NCBI GenBank assembly: GCA_045114175.1
Contig: JBGUJZ010000006.1
Span: 79,646 to 143,645, forward strand
Reading direction: 5' to 3'
Length of the DNA: 64,000 nt
Source: Cacconaster sp045114175
GTDB lineage: Bacteria; Bacteroidota; Bacteroidia; Bacteroidales; UBA932
Below are positions 16,498 to 25,725 of the stretch, piece by piece. The position numbers were made by a program, and so were the translations under genes. The notes beneath the pieces are model-generated. The model saw only the letters and a list, made by a program, of their open reading frames with translations, was not told the origin of the DNA and did no database searches. Every line of letters begins with the position of its first letter. The stretch's first letter is position 1.

Positions 16498-17904
16498 ATG
16501 AAGAGAATCCTGATAACCATAGCAGTTGGAATGGCGATGCTTACCGGATGTACAGAGAAACAGGCTCCGCTCCCGCACCTGAAGCCCGACCGGCAGGCAG
16601 GGTTGCTGCCTTTCTATGAGTCGCATCCCGTGGACGGAGCATTCGCTGTGCTGGTGGGCGATGATGTTATTGCCGATGGCCTCTGGAGCGAGATCTTCCC
16701 GGGAGTGGGCGTGATCAACCGCGGTATTCCGGGAGATTGTCTGGACGATATCATTCCGCGCGCCAAGCAGGCTGCCGCCGGTCATCCGGCCAAACTCTTT
16801 ATCAGCGCAGGCGTCAATGACTTCAGGCGCATCGCACCGGAGAATCCGGACGGCCGCAATAACGTGGACTATGAACCCACGGTTCAGCGCGTAGCTCGCG
16901 GCGTCCAGAAACTCTTCCGCGATCTGCACCGTATCTCTCCGAAAACCGAACTGTATTGGCTCTCGCTCTACGAGCAGCCTTCGATGGACCTGTATATCCA
17001 TCCTGCCATGGTGCGGGTCAACTGGGCGGTGTCCGCCTATGCGGCCAAGACGGGTTATTTCACCTGTATCGACCTGGATAAGGCTATGAGCCAGGGAATT
17101 GACGAGGGTGAATATTCCTATACCCAGGGCTGCTGGCTCAACAATGTGGGAACCCTTCGACTGGCGGGCTTTATTGCTACGCGCCTCTGTGCGTCCAATG
17201 AAATGAGTCTTATGTTTCCGGAGTTTACGGAGGCACAGTATAATAATGTACGTGACTGGCACGGCTCCCGCGAACCGGGAGAAGGCCGCGTTTCCGGATA
17301 CTATCTGGATAGGCTCTCCCAGTTCCTGGCCCTGCCGCGCGGAAGGGGTGGCGTGGTGCTCTTCGGCGACAGTCTGATTGACTTCGGACCGTGGGATGAA
17401 CTTCTTCCGGAATTCCCGATTCATCCGCGCGGTATCGCCGGCGACCAGCTGGCAGGTTACACCGCCAGGGTAGATGAAGTTGCTTCACAAAATCCTGATG
17501 CAGTGGTTCTTATCGGCGGCTGCAATAACCTGGTGAAATCGCCGGAACGCTCACCCGAAATCATCTGGAAAGACTACGAAACACTCCTTTCCACCATCCG
17601 GAAGGCGATGCCCACCGTTCCGCTTTTTGTGGAGAGTATACTCCCGCTGAATCCCAAGGACGAAGCCGAATACGATGGCTTTAATGCCCGTGCGGCGGTG
17701 TTGAATTCATACCTTGAGAAAGCTGAAAATCAAGCAAAATACAACTATCGCTACATGGACCTGGCGGCCTGTTTTTGTGACGAAAAGGGCGATTTGAGTG
17801 ACGAATTTACCACCGACGGCTGCCACCTGACTCCCGCCGCTTACCAGATTTGGGCGGACCAGTTGCGCGAGGCGCTGAGTGGGTTGAACCTGAATCGTAA
17901 GTAA
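16498..17904 (+). CDS. Lipoprotein with two tandem SGNH/GDSL domains, the first apparently inactive
   Basis: A 468-residue lipoprotein (lipobox LTGC, Cys18) starting 1 nt after ychF. Two SGNH-hydrolase-like domains are seen. The second (about 265-465) is canonical: block I GDS (290-292, nucleophile Ser292), block II Gly in RGIAGDQ, block III GGCNN (340-344), and block V DGCH (440-443). The first (about 35-235) keeps the layout but reads GDD at 54-56 instead of GDS. It has INRGIPGDC and SAGVND as blocks II and III, and has lost the DxxH block (QGCWLNN). The N-terminal domain therefore lacks both nucleophile and catalytic base. The likely activity of the C-terminal domain is acyl-ester hydrolysis in the periplasm or on the outer membrane; the substrate is unknown. 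Confidence 0.85.
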   Translation: MKRILITIAVGMAMLTGCTEKQAPLPHLKPDRQAGLLPFYESHPVDGAFAVLVGDDVIADGLWSEIFPGVGVINRGIPGDCLDDIIPRAKQAAAGHPAKLFISAGVNDFRRIAPENPDGRNNVDYEPTVQRVARGVQKLFRDLHRISPKTELYWLSLYEQPSMDLYIHPAMVRVNWAVSAYAAKTGYFTCIDLDKAMSQGIDEGEYSYTQGCWLNNVGTLRLAGFIATRLCASNEMSLMFPEFTEAQYNNVRDWHGSREPGEGRVSGYYLDRLSQFLALPRGRGGVVLFGDSLIDFGPWDELLPEFPIHPRGIAGDQLAGYTARVDEVASQNPDAVVLIGGCNNLVKSPERSPEIIWKDYETLLSTIRKAMPTVPLFVESILPLNPKDEAEYDGFNARAAVLNSYLEKAENQAKYNYRYMDLAACFCDEKGDLSDEFTTDGCHLTPAAYQIWADQLREALSGLNLNRK

Positions 17905-17920
17905 ACGTAACCAAACGGAT
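17901..17920 (+). promoter_or_regulatory. TAAACGTAA...AAACGGAT motif upstream of aspS
   Basis: GTAAACGTAACCAAACGGAT overlaps the stop of the preceding gene and lies 28 nt before the aspS ATG. Closely similar strings precede mrp (38813-38850, minus) and the transketolase C-subunit gene (45467-45497). Its function is unknown. Confidence 0.4.
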
Positions 17921-17948
17921 ATACAACTGAAAAACAAATACTTCAAAC

Positions 17949-19721
17949 ATGTATAGAACGCATACCTGCGGCGAGTTGAGAGCCGCAAACATCGGGCAGA
18001 CGGTCACCTTGGCCGGCTGGGTCCAGCGAGTCCGCAAAATGGGCGGCATGACCTTCGTGGATCTTCGCGACCGCTATGGCATCACGCAGCTTCGCGTGGA
18101 TGACAGCTCGGCGGAAGAGGTCCGCAACACGGCTGCCAAACTGGGACGAGAATTCGTCATCCAGGCCACCGGTCTCGTAGAGGAGCGCGCCAGCAAGAAC
18201 GCCAAGATCCCGACCGGAGACATTGAGTTGAACCTCACGAGCATCACCGTCCTCAACGAGTCGGTGACCCCGCCTTTCACCATTGAAGACGAGTCGGACG
18301 GCGGCGAGGATCTTCGCGCCCGCTACCGCTATCTGGACCTGCGCCGCAACCCGTTGAAGAACGCATTGATGCTTCGTCACCGGGTAGCCCACGAGGTTCG
18401 CAACTATCTGGATGGCAAAGGTTTTCTCGAGATTGAGACCCCGTTCCTCATCAAATCTACGCCGGAAGGCGCCCGCGATTTCGTGGTGCCCTCCCGCATG
18501 AATCCGGGTCAGTTCTACGCCCTGCCGCAGAGCCCGCAGACCTTCAAGCAGCTGCTGATGGTAGCCGGCTACGACCGCTATTTCCAGATTGTCCGCTGCT
18601 TCCGCGACGAAGACTTGCGTGCCGACCGTCAGCCGGAGTTCACTCAGATCGACTGTGAGATGAGTTTTGTGGAGCAGGAGGACGTGCTGAACCTCTTCGA
18701 GGGAATGATGCGCCACCTCTTCAAGACCATCCACAACTTCGATATTCCCAACCCGATGCCCCGCATCACCTGGTACGACGCCATGGATAACTATGGTAGC
18801 GACAAGCCGGATATCCGTTTCGGTATGAAGCTTCACGAGCTGACCGCCCTGGTTCAGGGTCACGGTTTCAGCGTATTCGACGGTGCGGAATACATCGGTG
18901 GAATCGCCGTTCCCGGTGCAGCGGAATATACCCGCAAGCAGCTCGACGAGCTCACCGAATGGGTCAAGCGGCCGCAGGTGGGTGCCAAGGGTCTGGTGTA
19001 CATTCGCTACAATGCTGACGGCACCGTCAAATCGTCCGTCGATAAGTTCTATACCCCTGAAATCCTGCAGCAGGTGGCCGAGGCAGCCGGCGCTCAGAAG
19101 GGCGACCTCGTGCTGGTGCTCTGCGGTGCAAAGCGCAAGACACAGACGCAGTTAGGTGTGCTTCGCATCGAGATGGGCAACCGGCTTGACCTGCGCAAGC
19201 CGTTCGACTATGCGCCGCTTTGGGTGGTGGATTTCCCGCTCTTTGAATGGGACGACGAGACCCAGCGCTTCTACGCGATGCACCATCCTTTCACGGCACC
19301 CAAGCCGGAACACCTCGATTGGTACTACTCCAATAAGAAGGAGGATCTGGAGCGCGTTTGCGCCAACGCGTACGACTTCGTGCTGAACGGTGTGGAGCTC
19401 GGCGGCGGATCTATTCGTATCCACGAGGCTGACGTTCAGCGCCGTATGTTCGAGATTCTGGGTATCTCGGGCGAGGATGCGGAGGCCAAGTTCGGCTTCA
19501 TCATCAATGCCTTCAAGTTCGGTGCACCGCCGCATGGAGGTCTGGCCTTCGGCTTCGACCGCGTCTGCGCCCTCTTCGGAGGTCAGGAGACCATCCGCGA
19601 CTACATCGCTTTCCCGAAAAACAACATGGGTCGCGATGTGATGCTCGACGCTCCTTCCGCTATCGACCAGGTCCAGATGGACGAACTTTTCCTCGCCTCC
19701 ACAGTGACCAAAGAGTCGTAA
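17949..19721 (+). CDS. aspS: Aspartate--tRNA ligase
   Basis: Class II aminoacyl-tRNA synthetase, 590 residues, the bacterial full-length type. It has an N-terminal anticodon-binding OB fold (MYRTHTCGELR...TLAGWVQRVRKMGGMTFVDLRD). Motif 2 is FRDEDLRADRQPEFTQID. The bacterial GAD insertion domain follows, and motif 3 is GLAFGFDRVCALFGG near the C-terminus. No TAnnTTTG box is visible between the previous gene and the ATG, so it is either read through from ychF or depends on the TAAACG-type motif at 17901-17920. A strong terminator follows. Confidence 0.98.
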   Translation: MYRTHTCGELRAANIGQTVTLAGWVQRVRKMGGMTFVDLRDRYGITQLRVDDSSAEEVRNTAAKLGREFVIQATGLVEERASKNAKIPTGDIELNLTSITVLNESVTPPFTIEDESDGGEDLRARYRYLDLRRNPLKNALMLRHRVAHEVRNYLDGKGFLEIETPFLIKSTPEGARDFVVPSRMNPGQFYALPQSPQTFKQLLMVAGYDRYFQIVRCFRDEDLRADRQPEFTQIDCEMSFVEQEDVLNLFEGMMRHLFKTIHNFDIPNPMPRITWYDAMDNYGSDKPDIRFGMKLHELTALVQGHGFSVFDGAEYIGGIAVPGAAEYTRKQLDELTEWVKRPQVGAKGLVYIRYNADGTVKSSVDKFYTPEILQQVAEAAGAQKGDLVLVLCGAKRKTQTQLGVLRIEMGNRLDLRKPFDYAPLWVVDFPLFEWDDETQRFYAMHHPFTAPKPEHLDWYYSNKKEDLERVCANAYDFVLNGVELGGGSIRIHEADVQRRMFEILGISGEDAEAKFGFIINAFKFGAPPHGGLAFGFDRVCALFGGQETIRDYIAFPKNNMGRDVMLDAPSAIDQVQMDELFLASTVTKES

Positions 19722-19756
19722 CCAAAAGGCGGCCGAACAGACCAAATTTTTAACTG

Positions 19757-19783
19757 ATGCCGGGCTCCAACCCGGCATTTTTT
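19757..19783 (+). terminator. Intrinsic terminator after aspS
   Basis: ATGCCGGG (19757-19764), loop CTCCAA and CCCGGCAT (19771-19778) form a perfect 8-bp stem followed by a T-run. Confidence 0.9.
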
Positions 19784-19890
19784 ATGCCCTTAGGAGGCTT
19801 TAATTTATTGGTATAAATTAACAAGTTATTAACAACGAGCCCAAAAAATTCGTATCTTGCATGGATTTTAGCATGATTTCCGAGTAGGAA

Positions 19891-21339
19891 ATGACGCGGA
19901 GAAATACATATAAAGCACTGATTTTTAGTGCAGTACTTCTTCTCCTGATGCCGGCCTTCCGCTTGATGGCGGAGCCTGCCGGGGAGGTGAGGGTCCCGAT
20001 TTTCTTCCGTTTCAACAGCGAAACCTACGATCCGACGATCTTCTCCAACGAGGCCTCTATGCGGTCAATTTTCAATCTGATCGACAGTCTCGGCACGGAC
20101 CACATCAAGGGAATCGATATTACCGGCTTTTCCTCTCCGGAGGGCGTCTACGAATACAACCAGAAGGTCAGTCTCCACCGTGCCCGCAGCGTGGCTAAAA
20201 TTCTGCGCGCACACTACGCCCCGCTCGTACAGCGGATCCATGTGGATGGCGGTGGTGAGGCCTGGGCCGACCTTCGTGCGAGGGTGGCTGCCGATACCAA
20301 GCTGACTCCCGCTTCGCGCGACAAAGTTCTCCGCTTCCTGGACGACACTTCAATCTCCAACGACACCCGTAAGTGGCGTCTGATCAACTGGTTGAAGAAC
20401 GATCCGAACGTGGGTCCCATCTATCCCTACCTGCTGCGCAACCACTATCGCAAACTGCGCTGCGGTGTGGTGGTCGTGGTTTACGAATCACAGGAGGAAA
20501 CCGAGCAGCCCGAACAGCCTGAAACGCCCGTAACGCAGCCGAAACTGGCCCCGGCCGATACCCTCGCAAAACCGCTGACCCCGCTCCAGCCGGAGGACTC
20601 CACTCAGTTCCGCCTGCAGCCCGCAGATACCCTGCAACCCGCTCAGCCTGATACACTTGCCGATCCGGGTGCACTCAAGGATGCCCAGTTGGCCCAGCTC
20701 GATACCACCGGTACGGCGGCTGATACCTACACCGAGCGCCGTGCCTTTATCCCGGCTGCCGGCCTGAGCACCAATCTCCCTTACGACATCACCTATGTGC
20801 CCGGATATGGCGTCACCACCATTCCGAGCTTCAGTTTTGAATACTATCCGGCCTCCCGCGGTCACTGGACCTACGGCCTTGATGTTGAGTGGCCTATGTG
20901 GAAACACTGGGACACCCAGCGCTTCATGCAGATCAACAACATCACGCTCTGGACCCGTCGTTACTTCAAAGATCCGGAGGTCCGTCCGCAGGGCCTTTAT
21001 CTGCTGGGCAGCGTGAATGGCGCCCGCTACGGCGTGGGCTTCAACCAGAAAGGTTGGATCGGTGAAGGCCTCGGCCTCTCGGCGGGTATCGGATACAAAT
21101 GGCCCATCGGCAAGAGCCGCTTCTGGTTCGATGCAGGCGCCGCGTTGGGCCTCTTCTACTCCGCTTACGACCCGTACGTCTATGGAAACGACGCACTGGG
21201 CTGGTACTATTACGATTACGCCGGCAAGCCGGAAGACTTCACCGAGCGCAACAACCGCTGGATCTGGCTAGGCCCGACTCGAATCTACTTCTCGATCGGC
21301 GTCGATCTGTTTAACCGAAACAAGGAGGGCAGGCGATGA
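19891..21339 (+). CDS. OmpA-like/DUF3575 protein of the fimbrial locus
   Basis: First gene of the fimbrial cluster, 482 residues. A signal peptide (residues ~8-27) is followed by an OmpA-like segment (FRFNSETYDPTI...ITGFSSPEGVYEYNQKVSLHRARSVAKIL, about 38-115). A Pro/Gln/Thr-rich linker (about 200-280) with repeated PADTL units follows, then a C-terminal DUF3575-type membrane beta domain (LSTNLPYDITYVPGYGVTTIPSFSFEYYP...). DUF3575 proteins of this architecture commonly head type V pilus loci. It probably anchors the assembly at the outer membrane or peptidoglycan. The next gene overlaps its stop (ATGA). No clear -7 box is seen; the closest match is TATCTTGC at 19853-19860. Confidence 0.85.
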   Translation: MTRRNTYKALIFSAVLLLLMPAFRLMAEPAGEVRVPIFFRFNSETYDPTIFSNEASMRSIFNLIDSLGTDHIKGIDITGFSSPEGVYEYNQKVSLHRARSVAKILRAHYAPLVQRIHVDGGGEAWADLRARVAADTKLTPASRDKVLRFLDDTSISNDTRKWRLINWLKNDPNVGPIYPYLLRNHYRKLRCGVVVVVYESQEETEQPEQPETPVTQPKLAPADTLAKPLTPLQPEDSTQFRLQPADTLQPAQPDTLADPGALKDAQLAQLDTTGTAADTYTERRAFIPAAGLSTNLPYDITYVPGYGVTTIPSFSFEYYPASRGHWTYGLDVEWPMWKHWDTQRFMQINNITLWTRRYFKDPEVRPQGLYLLGSVNGARYGVGFNQKGWIGEGLGLSAGIGYKWPIGKSRFWFDAGAALGLFYSAYDPYVYGNDALGWYYYDYAGKPEDFTERNNRWIWLGPTRIYFSIGVDLFNRNKEGRR

Positions 21340-22469
21340 AAAAGCGCATCCTTCTCTCCCTGCTCGCTCTGGTGCTCTTCACGGGCTCCTGCACGATCGA
21401 TCCGCCGCTCCACCTGCGCAAGACCGCCGAGACCTCGATCATCCTGGTTCCGACTATCACCACCTCGTTTATGTGGCAGGTAGATTGGCAGACCCAATGG
21501 CAGTTCTCCTGGTCCACCGACCTATACGGTCCGCTGGAATACGTGGTCCCGACCGCCGTTCGTATGCACGACTATACCTTGAATGAAGTGTTGGCTCCCA
21601 AGCGTCACGACGTCTATAACTTCAATGGTACTACCGGCCAGGTTCAACTCTTCCAGGGCATCCACAACCTGCTCTTCCACAACATCGGATCCGAGGTGAA
21701 CCTCTTCCGCTCGGACGACGATCTGTCGGATGTTCACGCTTATACCCGTGTGATTTCCAGCGGTTTGAAGTCTTCTATACCAGTGATGACCATCGACCAG
21801 AAAGAGGCCCTCACTCGTGCAGAGGCCGAGATGGAGGTGGAAGAACCTGTGGTCCTGATGCCCGACCAACTCTTCACCATGTACGACGAGCACCGCGAGA
21901 TCTCCGATAACCTGGACGACTTTGAATACATCGACGGCAAGTACGTGCTCCACATCCGCGGCACCCTGGAGCCGGTAACCTATATCTATCTATTCCAGGT
22001 CAAACTCATCAACAACCTTGGTCGCGTGACGGGCAGTATGGGTGGCGCCGCCATCACGGGTATGGCAGACGATGTTTGTCTGCCCACCAAGATGAACTCC
22101 ACCTCAACGGTCAGCGTACCGATGGATGTGCATATCAACAAGGCGGTCGATCCCGATATGATGGGCGCCCGCGTGCTGACTTTCGGTATCCCTGGCTGCA
22201 ACCCCTCCGACCCGGCCAGCCTTGCCAACGCCCCTGCAGGAAAACATTATCTGGTGGCCAACATCTGCTTCGCAACCGGTCAATATAAAAATATTAACAT
22301 CGACGTAACCGACCAGATTCGAGCACTCCCTACCGGCGGAGTCATCACTCTGGAGCTCGACGTCAACGACTTCCCGCCCGAAATCATCGACCCGCCGATC
22401 GGCGATGGAGGTTTCAGTGCCCTCATCGGAGATTGGAATGAAAAGGTTGGAACAACGACAATTATTTAA
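21336..22469 (+). CDS. DUF5119-family fimbrial-locus lipoprotein
   Basis: A 377-residue lipoprotein (lipobox TGSC, Cys19), translationally coupled to the DUF3575 gene by an ATGA overlap. The sequence matches the DUF5119 layout found immediately after DUF3575 genes in Bacteroidales fimbrial clusters: ...WSTDLYGPLEYVVPTAVRMHDYT near the N-terminus and YIYLFQVKLINNLGRVTGSMGGAAITGMADDV in the C-terminal half. The function is not known experimentally. By position it is an accessory or assembly factor for the pilus. The family call rests on context plus sequence pattern. Confidence 0.78.
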   Translation: MKKRILLSLLALVLFTGSCTIDPPLHLRKTAETSIILVPTITTSFMWQVDWQTQWQFSWSTDLYGPLEYVVPTAVRMHDYTLNEVLAPKRHDVYNFNGTTGQVQLFQGIHNLLFHNIGSEVNLFRSDDDLSDVHAYTRVISSGLKSSIPVMTIDQKEALTRAEAEMEVEEPVVLMPDQLFTMYDEHREISDNLDDFEYIDGKYVLHIRGTLEPVTYIYLFQVKLINNLGRVTGSMGGAAITGMADDVCLPTKMNSTSTVSVPMDVHINKAVDPDMMGARVLTFGIPGCNPSDPASLANAPAGKHYLVANICFATGQYKNINIDVTDQIRALPTGGVITLELDVNDFPPEIIDPPIGDGGFSALIGDWNEKVGTTTII

Positions 22470-22516
22470 AAATCAATACATTAACTATTTTTATTAACTC
22501 TTTAATTTTTTTGCGT

Positions 22517-23611
22517 ATGAAAAAATTTTTGATTCTCGCTGCTACGGTTGCTTTGAGCGCAGCCTGCAGCCACAACTTCGACGTGAACCCCGTCTCCAAG
22601 ACCGGTGGTCAGATCGGATTCGGTACCTGGGCTGAAGGCCTTACGAGAACGGAAGCTCGCGTACAGGGTACGAGCACCTTCCTCAGCGGTGATACCTTCG
22701 CTGTGTACGGAACCAAGAACCGTGCTTCCGGTGATCCTACCTCCAGCGTCGTCTTTGACGATGTTGTTGTAACCTACAACGGCACAAACTGGGCCTACAC
22801 GACTCCTCGTTTCTGGGATGTCAACTACGACAGCTACACATTCTATGCTGTTTCTCCTTCTGCTGTTGGTACGGCAGCAACCGTCACTCCGTCTACCGGC
22901 GTAATAGCAAGTGCAGACATCACTTTTGCTGGTAAGGATAACGATATTCTTGTTGCTGATAAGAAGGTCATTGAAAAAGGTGTTGCTCCGTACTTCAGCG
23001 ACTATGCAACTGTTCCGATGGTTTTCAACCACATCGCTTCGCTCTTTTCGCTGACCGTCCGCAAGCACACCAACCTCGACGATGCAACCGTGGCTATCAC
23101 CGGTATCGCCATCGACTCCCTGAAGTGCAAGGGTACCTTCAATGTTTCGTCTGCTTACACCGACAATCACCCTGTCGTAACCTGGACTCCGGCCAACGCC
23201 GCTGACTCCGTTGCAGACTTCGCTACGGCCAACACCCTGGGTGTTGTTTCCAAGACGCTCCCTACCAATGTGACCTCCGCTGCTACCGGCGATACCCTCA
23301 TCAGCAAGTTCATCGCAATGCCTCAGGTGTTTACTACCACCGACATAAAGAAGCAGACCATCCGTATCTCTTATACGATCAAGGTCGGCGACGAAGAGGC
23401 TGTCGCTCACGTTGATGTTCCTGTCCTGCTCCGCGAGTTCGACGACACCGCAAACGATGATACTAACGTTGAAGCCAACTACATCACCGCTTGGGAACCT
23501 GGCAAACACTACATCTACAATATTATCATTGACGCGAAGGCCATCACCTTCTCCGCATCCATCACCGACTGGACAACGACCGTCAACGGTTATCACTACT
23601 TGTTGGATTAA
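22517..23611 (+). CDS. Fimbrillin family protein, probable major pilin
   Basis: A 364-residue lipoprotein-type prepilin (lipobox Cys17) of the fimbrillin/Mfa1-like superfamily. It has the YTTPRFWD...YTFYAVSPSA pattern and the FNHIASLFSLTVRK strand. Its C-terminal strand region (WEPGKHYIYNIIIDAKAITFSASITDW) matches type V pilins. A Thr-Arg (43-44) ends the propeptide region, the place where Arg-specific proteases mature type V pilins. Codon use is shifted to GCT/GTT/TCT-rich compared with neighbours, and the upstream gap is AT-rich, both of which fit high expression. The ATG at 22517 is chosen over a TTG two codons earlier. Confidence 0.88.
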   Translation: MKKFLILAATVALSAACSHNFDVNPVSKTGGQIGFGTWAEGLTRTEARVQGTSTFLSGDTFAVYGTKNRASGDPTSSVVFDDVVVTYNGTNWAYTTPRFWDVNYDSYTFYAVSPSAVGTAATVTPSTGVIASADITFAGKDNDILVADKKVIEKGVAPYFSDYATVPMVFNHIASLFSLTVRKHTNLDDATVAITGIAIDSLKCKGTFNVSSAYTDNHPVVTWTPANAADSVADFATANTLGVVSKTLPTNVTSAATGDTLISKFIAMPQVFTTTDIKKQTIRISYTIKVGDEEAVAHVDVPVLLREFDDTANDDTNVEANYITAWEPGKHYIYNIIIDAKAITFSASITDWTTTVNGYHYLLD

Positions 23612-23629
23612 TTCACAGGCTTTCATCTA

Positions 23630-24700
23630 ATGAAAGACCGTATCATACGCATTTTGGCAACGACGCTGGGCGCCCTGCTCATAGCAGCAGGGTGCTCCAA
23701 GGCGCCGTATGGCCCGGCGTCCGAACAGGAGCAACCCATCAGTTTCGACGCCGGCCCCGCCCTTTTGCGAAATGATGCACAGTTAACCAGGACGTCACCG
23801 CTGCCGGCAAACACCCATTTTGGAGTCTTCGCTTTCCTGCAGACAAATAACGGAAACTGGAGTGCGGGCCGAAAGCCCAACTACATGTTCAACGTGGATG
23901 TGAGATACGATGGTTCAACCTATTCATACTCTCCCACCAGATTCTGGCCGCCTACAAGCTCGAAACTGAGTTTCTGGGCGTATAGCCCTTACGACGCATC
24001 AGCTGACCTGCTAAAAAAAGGAAACACTGCAACCGCGTATACAAATAATACAGCAAACCTGCCGGACATTCGGTTTACTGTCGATGGGAATACGGATGTA
24101 ATGTATTCGGATATGGTAAAGAACCAAACCTTTGCTAGCAATGGAGGCGTGGTCCCCTTTACATTCAATCATGCCTTGTCTTTGGTTGACGTTGAGGCGG
24201 AAAAGGTGGATGCCGCCGGCCGCTATACGGTCAAACTGACTTCCGTGAGTTTCAAAGGGTTGTATATGACCGCGATTCTCAGCAGCAGCGCAGACTGGAC
24301 TTCCTGGAGTTGGAGTAATTACAGCGGCTCCCGACAGAATCTCCTTGTCTGGCAAGACGACCCTGGTGATAACAGCGACGACAAAGTGCTCGCCCACAGT
24401 TCTCCGGTTTCCGTAGGAAGCGTGATGCCCTTGCCTCAGTCCCTTAGTGATGATGCGGCCCGGCTCCGGGTCGAGTTCCAGTTCTCGTATCTGGAAGACC
24501 CTTCGGACGAGAACTCCCGCGTGACGATTTCCACCTTCCGCGAGGTTTTCCTCAGGGATGTTTTCACTACAAATCCGAGCGAATGGACCAAGAACTCCCA
24601 CTATACGCTGACCATTCAGATTTCCCCCGACAAACCCATCCAGTTCACTGTGAGTTGGAGCGATTGGGGTGCCGATTATAACTACCATCTGTCCAGTTAA
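23630..24700 (+). CDS. Fimbrillin family protein (second)
   Basis: A 356-residue lipoprotein (Cys22) with fimbrillin features: the propeptide ends near Thr53-Arg54 (AQLTRTSP), followed by RFWPPTSSKLSFWAYSPYD, FTFNHALSLVDVEAEK and a C-terminal WTKNSHYTLTIQISPDKPIQFTVSWSDW strand. It lies 18 nt after the first fimbrillin gene and 7 nt before the third, so it is in the same transcript. It is probably an accessory or minor pilin. Divergence from its neighbours is high apart from the fold signatures. Confidence 0.84.
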   Translation: MKDRIIRILATTLGALLIAAGCSKAPYGPASEQEQPISFDAGPALLRNDAQLTRTSPLPANTHFGVFAFLQTNNGNWSAGRKPNYMFNVDVRYDGSTYSYSPTRFWPPTSSKLSFWAYSPYDASADLLKKGNTATAYTNNTANLPDIRFTVDGNTDVMYSDMVKNQTFASNGGVVPFTFNHALSLVDVEAEKVDAAGRYTVKLTSVSFKGLYMTAILSSSADWTSWSWSNYSGSRQNLLVWQDDPGDNSDDKVLAHSSPVSVGSVMPLPQSLSDDAARLRVEFQFSYLEDPSDENSRVTISTFREVFLRDVFTTNPSEWTKNSHYTLTIQISPDKPIQFTVSWSDWGADYNYHLSS

Positions 24701-24707
24701 CATTAAC

Positions 24708-25721
24708 ATGAAACGTTGGGGTATCATATCATTGGTTATTCTTTCTGCGCTGCTCGCCGGTTGTGGAAAGGACCTTCATGTGGATACCCCGGGCGGTCCG
24801 ATCGGTTTTTCGGCCGGTATGTCGGTGATGACCCGAGGCCTCAAACCGGACGATCAGACGGTTCTGATCCACGAGGGCAGCGAAGTCAGTATTTTCGGTA
24901 CCCGGATCTACGGTGATGTGCCTGAGACCATTTTCTCCAACCGAACCCTGACCTGCGATGCGCAGGGTGCATGGTCGTACACCCCGGTAGCATACTGGAA
25001 GACCAACGGTGATTACTATTTCTCGGCTGTCTTTCCGTATAGTAACGACGAAGTATTCATAGATAATACCAATGCCCTTAAGGTGAATTATTCGGCGGGT
25101 GACAATACGGATATGATGGTTGCCAGAACGCATCGGAATGCGGCCGATAGCACAACCCCTGTGAAGTTGGTATTCAAGCACACAACCTCTGCGGTCCGCT
25201 TCCTCTTCGGAAAATCCTCCGCATCGGATGCCGACCAGTATACACTTACTTCATTCCAGTTGGAGAACATTATCCCTTCCGGCGTTTTCTCGATGGCGAC
25301 TCGTGTGACAGAAGCACCTTCGATTACTGCCGGTAACTGGTCTGTCACCAATGTGCGCGCCACACTGTTCTCTTGGACCGCAGACACCCCAGCCGCGCAA
25401 AAAACCATCACGCATCCGACGGATGCGAACAATCCGGACGGATATACGCCCATGGGATGGTACTACATGGTTCCCCAGGCTCTCGCTGCAAACACGACCG
25501 TACGGTTCTCCGTCTCCTACAACGGCGGAACGCCCGTAGAGACGGTGTTGAATCTCTATGGGGCACCCGACCAGAACAGTGAATCCGGCACATCCTGGAT
25601 CCCCAACTGCGTTTACAACTACTTCATTACTCTCAACCAGAGCGGTCTTAATCTGAGAGTTCAGGCAGTACCCTGGGACCAGGTTCAGGTAACGACGGAT
25701 GATATCAACTTTATGGATTGA
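24708..25721 (+). CDS. Fimbrillin family protein (third)
   Basis: A 337-residue lipoprotein (Cys19) with Thr42-Arg43 closing the propeptide region. It has the fimbrillin pattern YTPVAYWKTNGDYYFSAVFPYS, LVFKHTTSAVRFLFG and a C-terminal WIPNCVYNYFITLNQSGLNLRVQAVPWDQ strand. It starts 7 nt after the previous fimbrillin gene. Base composition is more AT-rich than in the housekeeping genes. It is probably an accessory pilin near the tip; position in the fibre is inference. Confidence 0.84.
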   Translation: MKRWGIISLVILSALLAGCGKDLHVDTPGGPIGFSAGMSVMTRGLKPDDQTVLIHEGSEVSIFGTRIYGDVPETIFSNRTLTCDAQGAWSYTPVAYWKTNGDYYFSAVFPYSNDEVFIDNTNALKVNYSAGDNTDMMVARTHRNAADSTTPVKLVFKHTTSAVRFLFGKSSASDADQYTLTSFQLENIIPSGVFSMATRVTEAPSITAGNWSVTNVRATLFSWTADTPAAQKTITHPTDANNPDGYTPMGWYYMVPQALAANTTVRFSVSYNGGTPVETVLNLYGAPDQNSESGTSWIPNCVYNYFITLNQSGLNLRVQAVPWDQVQVTTDDINFMD

Positions 25722-25725
25722 TTTA

